Shown here one piece after another: positions 1-5,252 of a stretch of DNA of 6,811 bases. The DNA comes from an uncultured Chlorobiota bacterium. GTDB lineage: Bacteria > Bacteroidota > Bacteroidia > Bacteroidales > JAADGE01. Location of the stretch: positions 1-6,811 of the forward strand of contig CAMZKQ010000088.1 of the NCBI GenBank assembly GCA_947311265.1. The letters run 5' to 3'. The number at the start of each line of letters is the position of its first letter. The first letter of the stretch is position 1. The notes under the pieces are model-generated. The model searched no databases and was not told where the DNA came from. It saw nothing but the letters and a program-made list of their open reading frames with translations. The position numbers were made by a program, and so were the translations under genes.

Positions 1-125
1 AGCAGACTTATTCCCCCACACGCACCACCTTGAAAATGTGGCACTTATGATAAGGAAATAAAAATACCTGCCTACACTTACTTAATAAAGGTTAAATTTT
101 ATTTTCCTTTTTAATCAAAAAAAAT

Positions 126-155
126 TTTGAAAATAAAAGCAATCTATTAAATTTA
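126..155 (+). promoter_or_regulatory. Candidate promoter for the siaB/siaC-type operon
   Basis: TTTG at 126-129 lies 18 bases ahead of TAAATTTA at 148-155, which matches the Bacteroidota -7 consensus TAnnTTTG at all but the last base. Transcription would begin near 160, leaving only a 15-base leader before the ATG at 176. The surrounding DNA is so AT-rich that other near matches exist (for example TAAATTTT at 93-100), so this is a weak call. The rest of 1-175 holds no gene that I can identify. The operon could also be read from further upstream. Confidence 0.3.
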
Positions 156-175
156 CATTCTGAAAACTAAAAAAT

Positions 176-1279
176 ATGACACCTGACACTATTTACGACT
201 ACTTCAAAATCCTTGAAGATGATAGCATAAGTTTTACTTACAGAGGCAGTTTTAACAACAGCATTTTATCCATGGCCACCGAGCTAATTAAAAATAACAT
301 GGACGAGGAGCATTCAAAGTTAAAAAACAAGCTCTCTTTTCTTATGATAGAAAGTTTCCAGAATATCGCAAAATATGCTGACACAAAAACAGAGGAAAAT
401 GAAGCCTCCAACTTACCCGCCGAGAGTGAAAATGAATTTTTCATGACTCGGAATGTAGGCAACTCATTTTATATAGTATCTGCAAACCTTATTGATAATA
501 ATAAGGTGGACATGGTACGAGAGAAACTAGAAACTGTAAACCGCTCCGACAAAAAGGAACTCAATACACTCTTCAAAACTATCCTTACCAACAAGCAGCT
601 CAACGACCAAGGGGGAGCCGGTCTCGGTTTTATAGAAATGGTACGCAAAACAAAAGGCCCACTTCCCTTCGATTTTGTAAAAATCAACGATGAAAAATCA
701 ATGTTTTTTATGCAAATCAAATTATCCAACCCAAAAATAGAACAAAAAGGGCGAGACGTTGAACTCGATGATGCAAAAGTAATTCATCGACTTGTTACCA
801 AAGAAAAAATACTGATGATGCACAAAGGCAGTTTCTCCCACGAAGCAGTAGGTCCTGTGCTAAAAATGATTGAAGATAATATGCAAAGCATGAAGCTCCG
901 CAAACAAAAAAAAGTGTACCACTTTTTAGTAGAAATACTACAAAATATTAGCAAGCATGCCTACGTCTTAAACGATGACCGAGACGGTATTTTTCTTATC
1001 GGTCTTGATGGAGGGTTCTTTAATATTGGCACAGGCAACTACATTGCCAACTCACATGTAGAAAACCTCAAAAACCAAATAGACCAAGTAAATAGCCTTG
1101 ACAATGATGCACTTAACGACTTGTATCGAAAATACTTACGTGAAGGCAGAGATACCGAAAGTGGTAGTGCTGGTCTTGGGATTATAGACCTTGCACGAGA
1201 AACAACAGAAGATATCGCCTATAAATTTACACCGCTAAACGATACTTACTCATTCTTTTCTTTAACCGTTAAACTTTAA
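176..1279 (+). CDS. Tandem double-domain SiaB-family protein kinase (two fused DUF6272 / GHKL-like domains)
   Basis: This 367-residue protein consists of two copies of a SiaB-type kinase domain, at about residues 1-184 and 200-367. Single-domain family members are roughly 180 residues long. Each copy has a GHKL-type N-box (E59-x-x-Q-N63-I-x-K-Y-A and E253-x-x-Q-N257-I-x-K-H-A). Each copy also has a glycine-rich ATP-lid motif (GGAGLG at 146-151, GSAGLG at 330-335). A shared spacer region resembles VxxLxxxIDxVNxLDxxxLNxLY. There is no signal peptide or membrane segment, so it is probably cytosolic. In Pseudomonas, SiaB phosphorylates the small protein SiaC. Three SiaC-type genes follow here, the first only 2 bases away, which strongly suggests kinase and substrates in one operon. 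The first copy carries an extra acidic, probably disordered stretch (about residues 70-87), and its GTGN-like segment is altered to SAN (102-104). It may therefore be the less active half. Family assignment is from motif recognition. Kinase activity of either half is inferred. Confidence 0.85.
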   Translation: MTPDTIYDYFKILEDDSISFTYRGSFNNSILSMATELIKNNMDEEHSKLKNKLSFLMIESFQNIAKYADTKTEENEASNLPAESENEFFMTRNVGNSFYIVSANLIDNNKVDMVREKLETVNRSDKKELNTLFKTILTNKQLNDQGGAGLGFIEMVRKTKGPLPFDFVKINDEKSMFFMQIKLSNPKIEQKGRDVELDDAKVIHRLVTKEKILMMHKGSFSHEAVGPVLKMIEDNMQSMKLRKQKKVYHFLVEILQNISKHAYVLNDDRDGIFLIGLDGGFFNIGTGNYIANSHVENLKNQIDQVNSLDNDALNDLYRKYLREGRDTESGSAGLGIIDLARETTEDIAYKFTPLNDTYSFFSLTVKL

Positions 1280-1281
1280 AA

Positions 1282-1692
1282 ATGCTTGAACCACTAATTA
1301 TTGAAGCCACCAAAACTAGCCCTGCTATTTACATGAACAAAGAGGAGAATGTCCTTAAAGTTTCAGGTCGCTCAATTGTTGAAGACCCCAATAAATTTTA
1401 TATGCCAATTTATAATTGGCTAGCAGAATACGTTGAAAACCCTAACGAATCTACCGACTTTACATTTGATTTAGAGTACTTTAACTCCTCCTCCGCTAGG
1501 CAAGTTATGAAATTAATTATCCTTCTTGAAAAGATTGAAGAAGCAGGGAAAAAAGTGCGTGTTTTATGGCTGTTTGAAGAAGGCGATGAAATGTCGGAAG
1601 AGCGAGGCGAAGAAATTAAAATTGTTTCTAAACTTCAGTTTGATATTGAGGAATATGCAAACGATGATATTGACGATTTTGATGACGTTTAA
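1282..1692 (+). CDS. SiaC-family regulatory phosphoprotein (DUF1987), copy 1
   Basis: This 136-residue cytosolic protein is of the SiaC/DUF1987 family. Visible family features are the N-terminal P-E/V-E-D-x-N-x-F-Y segment (33-40), the xPIYNWLxxY helix (42-50) and the core FDLEYFNSSSAR (62-73). After these come a predicted helix with LLEKIEEAGK, a VRVLW strand and the DExxEExGEE stretch. In Pseudomonas SiaC the phosphorylated residue is T68 in the equivalent NTSS-like loop. Here that position is Ser69 following Asn68, with Ser70 and Ser71 next to it. The gene starts 2 bases after the kinase stop codon (TAAAAATG), so translational coupling is likely. Unlike the two later copies it ends in a strongly acidic tail (residues 128-135, DDIDDFDD). 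Its regulatory target is not known. In Pseudomonas it is a diguanylate cyclase, but none is encoded in this window. Confidence 0.88.
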   Translation: MLEPLIIEATKTSPAIYMNKEENVLKVSGRSIVEDPNKFYMPIYNWLAEYVENPNESTDFTFDLEYFNSSSARQVMKLIILLEKIEEAGKKVRVLWLFEEGDEMSEERGEEIKIVSKLQFDIEEYANDDIDDFDDV

Positions 1693-1703
1693 AGACTAAA
1701 ATT

Positions 1704-2093
1704 ATGAGCAACGCATTATTAATACCAGCATCTTCTGACCACCCAGAGGTAATCCTAGACCGTAAAAATAGCAAATTTTCATTAATAGGTAAATCCTTAC
1801 CAGAAGATGTAAACGAATTTTACGACCCGTTGCTAGACTGGCTGAGAAACTATGCAAAACAACCTAACGGAGAAACTATTTTCACTTTCGATTTAGAGTA
1901 TTACAACTCGGCTTCTGTTAGGAAAATTGTAGATATAATGTCCATACTCGAAACAATTTCTAAGCAAGGTAGTGCTGTTAAAATAATTTGGAGATACGAA
2001 GAATCCGATGAAATGATGGGCGAAAGTGGCGAAGACTTTAGTGATACCATTGAAGTACCATTTGAAATTGTTTCTTACGAACTTGAAGACTAG
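1704..2093 (+). CDS. SiaC-family regulatory phosphoprotein (DUF1987), copy 2
   Basis: This 129-residue SiaC/DUF1987 protein is a clear paralogue of its two neighbours. It has LPEDVNEFY (32-40), the DPLLDWLxxY helix, the core FDLEYYNSASVR (62-73), a VKIIW strand and a SDEMMGESGE segment. The presumed phosphoacceptor loop reads N68-S69-A70-S71, so Ser69 takes the place of the Pseudomonas threonine. The middle position is Ala, which leaves only Ser69 and Ser71 as candidates. The gene lies 11 bases after copy 1 and reads the same way. It has an A-rich rather than a Shine-Dalgarno leader. It is probably a second substrate of the upstream double kinase, inferred from gene order and from known SiaB-SiaC pairs. 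The C-terminus is shorter and less acidic than in copy 1 (YELED). Confidence 0.87.
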   Translation: MSNALLIPASSDHPEVILDRKNSKFSLIGKSLPEDVNEFYDPLLDWLRNYAKQPNGETIFTFDLEYYNSASVRKIVDIMSILETISKQGSAVKIIWRYEESDEMMGESGEDFSDTIEVPFEIVSYELED

Positions 2094-2140
2094 TTTTTAT
2101 TATTAAATTTATAAAAAAAGAGCCATAACCCCTACTTAAA

Positions 2141-2518
2141 ATGTTAAAACCTATAAAGTTAAGAGAAACAGAAGACTTACCACTAGTTATCTTAGATGCT
2201 GAAAATGAGATATTTAGAGTAACAGGTCGAGTTTTACCCGAAGATGGGAATGTTTTTTTTGAGCCTATCCTGAAATGGATTGCCAGCTATGTAGAAAAGC
2301 CCAATAAAAGTACTGAGTTTTTCTTCCAACTAGATTATTACAACTCTTCAACAGCAAGAATGCTTGCAAAAATGATTGCAGAATTAGAGCATATCCTCAC
2401 AACAGGAAACGATGTAAAAGTAATTTGGCTCTACAATGAAGACGATGAAGTTATAGAAGAAAGAGGCGAAGAACTAAAAAGTATTTCAGACCTCCCATTC
2501 GAGATGAGAGTTATTTAG
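2141..2518 (+). CDS. SiaC-family regulatory phosphoprotein (DUF1987), copy 3
   Basis: This 125-residue SiaC/DUF1987 protein is the shortest of the three copies. Its LPEDGNVFF segment (32-40), PILKWIxxY helix, core FQLDYYNSSTAR (62-73), VKVIW strand and DDEVIEERGEE segment align with the other two without gaps. The loop reads N68-S69-S70-T71. It ends right after the LPFEMRVI strand and has no acidic tail. A 47-base AT-rich gap separates it from copy 2, longer than the 2- and 11-base gaps upstream. It may thus have partly independent translation or expression, although I see no convincing promoter there. The strong hairpin at 2552-2592 closes the unit just downstream. Confidence 0.87.
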   Translation: MLKPIKLRETEDLPLVILDAENEIFRVTGRVLPEDGNVFFEPILKWIASYVEKPNKSTEFFFQLDYYNSSTARMLAKMIAELEHILTTGNDVKVIWLYNEDDEVIEERGEELKSISDLPFEMRVI

Positions 2519-2551
2519 ACTAGCCTACAAAAAGCATTTAATCAGTAATAA

Positions 2552-2592
2552 AAAAGCACACTCAAAATCAAAATAGATTTGAGTGTGCTTTT
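2552..2592. terminator. Bidirectional rho-independent terminator between converging genes
   Basis: A perfect 15-base-pair stem (2552-2566 with 2578-2592, core GCACACTC/GAGTGTGC) encloses an 11-base loop. On the + strand the 3' arm ends in TTTT followed by ATTTTG. On the - strand the stem is followed by a T run from the A stretch at 2549-2555. It sits between the stop codon of SiaC copy 3 (2518) and the stop codon of trxB (2624), where two converging transcripts end. Confidence 0.9.
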
Positions 2593-2623
2593 ATTTTGTA
2601 TCCCTAAGTAGTGCTTAGCAGGT

Positions 2624-3622
2624 TTAGTGCAGGTCTGCTAAAAAGCGTTCTGCATCTAAAGCCGCCATGCAGCCAGACCCTGCTGCAGTTATCGCTTGGC
2701 GGTAAATAGAATCTTGAATATCCCCGCAGGCATACACACCAGGTATTGAAGTTTTTGCTGTTCCGGGAACTGTTTTTAGGTAACCTACTTTATCCGTTTC
2801 TAAATAATCCGTAAACAACTCAGAATTGGGGCGATGCCCTATTGCAACAAAAAAACCATCAATATTTAGCTTAACTTCTTCCTCTTTTCCGCCAGCAGTT
2901 TTAGTTAAAGTTACGCCAGTAACCACATTTGTTCCAGTAATTTCTTTTGTAGTATGCTCAAAAAGCACCTCCAAGTTTGGCGTATTCATCACTCGTTTTT
3001 GCATCGGTTTAGAAGCACGCATATAATCTTTTCGTACAATTAAATACACCTTATTACATAAGCCAGCTAGGTAAGTAGCCTCTTCTGCCGCCGTATCGCC
3101 AGCACCAACAACGGCAACATCTTTTCCTCTATAGAAAAAACCATCGCAAGTGGCACAGGCAGAAACACCACCGCCTTTAAATTTTTCTTCGGACTCTAAG
3201 CCTAAATATTTGGCCGTTGCACCAGTTGCAATTATAACCACTTGGGCTTCAATCTGTTTACTACCATCTACCTCGACTTTAAAAGGGCGTTCGGAAAAAT
3301 CCACTTTAGTAACAACTCCCCAACGCACTTCTGTGCCAAAACGTTCTGCCTGTGCTTTTAGGTCTTCCATCATCACAGGGCCCGTTACCCCTTGGGGGTA
3401 TCCCGGGAAATTATCGACTTCGGTAGTGGTGGTTAGCTGCCCACCTGCCTCCATGCCTTGAATCATTACCGGTTGCATATTTGCCCTTGAAGCATAGATT
3501 GCAGCAGTATATCCTGCTGGTCCTGAGCCAATTATAAGGCATTTTATTTTTTCTATCTCTGAATTTTTATTATCCATTATATTTTCTGTTTTGCTTGTTT
3601 CAAGCGGTTTAAATAATCCCAT
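2624..3622 (-). CDS. trxB: Thioredoxin-disulfide reductase
   Basis: This flavoenzyme uses NADPH to reduce thioredoxin and so supplies the cytosolic thiol-redox system. The 332 residues show the FAD-binding GSGPAG (32-37), the GGQLTTTTEVDNFPG region (60-74), and the redox-active CATC disulfide (C156, C159) followed by DGFF. They also show the NADPH-binding GAGDTAAEEA (173-182), the RKDYMRA segment with basic residues (197-203), and the C-terminal FAD motif YACGDIQD (297-304). All expected catalytic parts are present. The N-terminus is about 15 residues longer than typical. A stop codon lies immediately upstream of the chosen ATG, so this is the longest possible start, and Met16 (MDNKN) is a plausible alternative. 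It follows fabH on the same strand after 61 AT-rich bases without a clear promoter, which suggests a shared transcript ending at 2552-2592. Confidence 0.98.
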   Translation of the reverse strand: MGLFKPLETSKTENIMDNKNSEIEKIKCLIIGSGPAGYTAAIYASRANMQPVMIQGMEAGGQLTTTTEVDNFPGYPQGVTGPVMMEDLKAQAERFGTEVRWGVVTKVDFSERPFKVEVDGSKQIEAQVVIIATGATAKYLGLESEEKFKGGGVSACATCDGFFYRGKDVAVVGAGDTAAEEATYLAGLCNKVYLIVRKDYMRASKPMQKRVMNTPNLEVLFEHTTKEITGTNVVTGVTLTKTAGGKEEEVKLNIDGFFVAIGHRPNSELFTDYLETDKVGYLKTVPGTAKTSIPGVYACGDIQDSIYRQAITAAGSGCMAALDAERFLADLH

Positions 3623-3683
3623 TTAGTATTTTTATTTATTATCTAAATTAAATAATTTTATTCTTGCGATAAGTGGTTAATAA

Positions 3684-4685
3684 TTACCACCTTATAAGTG
3701 CTGATGCCCAAGTAAATCCGCTACCAAAAGCAACCAGTGCATGGAGTTTTCCCGCTCCCATTTTACCTTGTTCCCAAAGTTCACTCATCATAATTGGGAT
3801 AGTGGCAGAAGTCGTGTTTCCATACTTTTGGATATTGTTATATACCCTATCATCAGGGAGTTTTAGGATACGCTGTACCATTTGCGAAATACGCAAGTTG
3901 GCTTGATGTGGCAGTAGCAAATCAATATCATCAATAGTTAAATTATTTTTCTGCAAAGCCTCCATAAGTACTTCTGGCATTCGAGTAACTGCATTTTTAA
4001 ACACCAATTTTCCTTCCATATAAGGGTAAATATTATCTACATTTTCCAAAATCTCAGGATAAAAAAGAGTGTCATGCCCTGTACCTGGTTCTTTCATGCA
4101 AAGTACTTCGGCGTATTCGCCTTGCGAGTGGAGATGTGTAGAAAGTATGCCCTTGCCTTCTTCGGTGGTTTGCTCCAAAATGACTGCCCCTGCACCATCG
4201 CCAAAAAGCACCGCCATAGCTCGCCCACGTGTGGTCATGTCTAGCGAAATATTTTGCGTTTCGGAAGACGCAACAAGAATGCGCTTATACATTCCTGATT
4301 TTATAAACTGGTCGGCAACCGAGAGGGCGTATATAAAACCCGAGCATTGTGCCCGAATGTCTATAGCTGGTTTTGTTCCCATATCCAAGGCACGCTGCAA
4401 AAGTACTCCACTACCGGGGAAGTAATAATCAGAGCTTAAAGTTGAAAAGACAATAGCATCAATATCGTCGGTAGTTACGCCAGCACGTTCCATGGCCATT
4501 TTGGCGGCATCTGTAGCCATGCGTGCCGTTGAGCCTTTTTCGCCACGTATCCAACGCCGCTCTTGAATGCCCGAACGCTCCTGAATCCACTTATCATCGG
4601 TATCCATAAGTTTGGATAAATCGTCATTGGTAATAATTTTTTCAGGCACATGATGCCCTACTCCTATAATTTTTGATTGAAACAT
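3684..4685 (-). CDS. fabH: Beta-ketoacyl-ACP synthase III (FabH)
   Basis: FabH condenses acetyl-CoA (or branched acyl-CoA) with malonyl-ACP to start fatty-acid synthesis in the cytosol. The 333-residue length is normal. The Cys-His-Asn triad is C114 in QCSGF, H260 in LLPHQAN and N290 in KYGNTTSATIP. Other family signatures are ERSGI (36-40), the FGDGAGAVIL strand (161-170) and the glycine-rich FGSGFTWASALIRW end. The start gives the usual KIIGxGxxVPE opening. Many bacteria keep fabH beside plsX, but here it lies upstream of trxB. The residue before the active-site Cys is Gln and the third is Ser (QCSGF), instead of the ACAGF of the Escherichia coli enzyme. It could be a FabH-like paralogue used for another pathway, but no such pathway genes are nearby. 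A promoter candidate lies at 4738-4768. Confidence 0.95.
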   Translation of the reverse strand: MFQSKIIGVGHHVPEKIITNDDLSKLMDTDDKWIQERSGIQERRWIRGEKGSTARMATDAAKMAMERAGVTTDDIDAIVFSTLSSDYYFPGSGVLLQRALDMGTKPAIDIRAQCSGFIYALSVADQFIKSGMYKRILVASSETQNISLDMTTRGRAMAVLFGDGAGAVILEQTTEEGKGILSTHLHSQGEYAEVLCMKEPGTGHDTLFYPEILENVDNIYPYMEGKLVFKNAVTRMPEVLMEALQKNNLTIDDIDLLLPHQANLRISQMVQRILKLPDDRVYNNIQKYGNTTSATIPIMMSELWEQGKMGAGKLHALVAFGSGFTWASALIRW

Positions 4686-4703
4686 ATATTTTTTAATTTA
4701 ATG

Positions 4704-4717
4704 CTATGCAGGCATAG
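4704..4717. repeat. 14-base inverted repeat in the fabH leader
   Basis: CTATGC and GCATAG are separated by AG, giving a perfect 6-base-pair dyad. It lies between the predicted fabH transcription start (about 4731) and the fabH start codon (4685). Its position suits an operator or a small RNA hairpin. No known regulator site was recognised. Confidence 0.4.
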
Positions 4718-4737
4718 TAAATAATCTAAACTCTCTA

Positions 4738-4768
4738 CGAAAGTACATTTTTTTTCATAATAGCCAAA
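4738..4768 (-). promoter_or_regulatory. Candidate fabH-trxB promoter
   Basis: Read on the - strand, TTTG (complement of 4765-4768) is followed after 19 bases by TACTTTCG (complement of 4738-4745). That is a good -33 match and a near match to the Bacteroidota -7 consensus TAnnTTTG at the usual spacing. Transcription would start near 4731, giving a leader of about 45 bases. Confidence 0.55.
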
Positions 4769-4853
4769 ATTGCTATCTCCTATTTTTAGTTTAAGCTCGA
4801 TAGGCTTCGTCTTGCGTAATTATAGAAAGCACCCATGAAAAACGGTCATTGCT

Positions 4854-4861
4854 TATCTTTG
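4854..4861 (+). promoter_or_regulatory. Isolated TATCTTTG -7-like element
   Basis: This is a perfect TAnnTTTG match, part of the 11-mer TTATCTTTGTA (4853-4863) that recurs in front of queA (5188-5198). No TTTG is visible at the proper -33 distance. It lies 392 bases before queA and 19 bases before an ATG (4880) that opens only an 11-codon frame. It may be a distal queA promoter, the promoter of an unrecognised small transcript, or chance. Confidence 0.3.
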
Positions 4862-5097
4862 TATTGCAAGAACGCAAAAATGGTTGATAATGAATATATT
4901 AGTATTTTTCGGTAGTCTGGCTTTTTCATAGTTCTGCTATTTTAAGCCCTACTCACTAGCAATAGAGTTTAGTTTTTTGCAACTGTTTAAAGTTAAATTT
5001 CACTCACTCAAAATCATCAAAACTATAATTTTGAATATTTGCCTTACGACTACAAATAAACACATTGAAACATCAAACACAAGCTTTGTAAAAATTA

Positions 5098-5109
5098 TTT
5101 TAGCTAAAA
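5098..5109. repeat. 12-base perfect palindrome
   Basis: TTTTAGCTAAAA is perfectly self-complementary and lies about 80 bases upstream of the queA -7 element. Its position would suit an operator, but AT-rich palindromes arise easily by chance. Confidence 0.3.
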
Positions 5110-5136
5110 GCACCCCCTTTTTTAATTAAAAATTAT

Positions 5137-5178
5137 TATCCGCAGAAAAATTTTAGTTTCTAAAATATAGCTATCCGC
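5137..5178. repeat. Direct repeat TATCCGC enclosing an inverted repeat, upstream of queA
   Basis: TATCCGC occurs at 5137-5143 and again at 5172-5178, which places the two copies 35 bases apart. Between them lies the inverted repeat ATTTTAG-TTT-CTAAAAT (5150-5166). The second copy ends 10 bases before the queA -7 element, where a regulator could contact the polymerase. This is a pattern observation only. Confidence 0.3.
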
Positions 5179-5188
5179 CAATTTTCTT

Positions 5189-5196
5189 TATCTTTG
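5189..5196 (+). promoter_or_regulatory. Candidate queA promoter (-7 element)
   Basis: TATCTTTG fits the Bacteroidota -7 consensus perfectly. Transcription would begin near 5202, giving a leader of about 50 bases before the ATG at 5253. No good TTTG is visible 19-21 bases upstream, so the promoter may be weak or activator-dependent. Confidence 0.5.
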
Positions 5197-5252
5197 TAAA
5201 AAATTAATGCTTTTTTAACCCCATTTTTTAGTGCAAAAACACAAAGCAGTAA

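Larger units (their letters stand above)
4686..5252. other. 567-base divergent intergenic region without a recognisable gene
   Basis: This AT-rich stretch separates the divergent fabH and queA genes. It contains the fabH promoter, a small inverted repeat in the fabH leader, an isolated TATCTTTG element near 4854, short palindromes near 5098 and 5150, and a TATCTTTG element in front of queA. A reading frame from ATG at 4890 to 5129 is interrupted by TAG at 4929. I could not tie it to any protein family. I see no tRNA, rRNA or well-formed structured RNA here. Confidence 0.7.

Noticed and set aside
82..115. Weak hairpin AAAGG/CCTTT upstream of the kinase gene
   Set aside because: It has only five pairs, a 14-base loop and mismatches beyond, so it is not a credible terminator or switch.
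238..729. Two - strand open frames (74 and 86 codons) inside the kinase gene
   Set aside because: They oppose the first SiaB-type domain, and their hydrophobic composition is what the reverse strand of this gene would give.
3150..3461. 103-codon open frame on the + strand inside trxB
   Set aside because: It is antisense to the conserved CxxC and FAD regions of TrxB, and its product is Ser/Thr/Pro-rich with no domain.
4069..4425. 118-codon open frame on the + strand inside fabH
   Set aside because: It is antisense to the FabH catalytic core, has no recognisable motif, and no promoter or leader signal precedes it.
5053..5130. Possible terminator or structured RNA (CCCCC followed by TTTTTT near 5113-5123)
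   Set aside because: No stem of useful length pairs with the C run, so there is only a homopolymer pattern.
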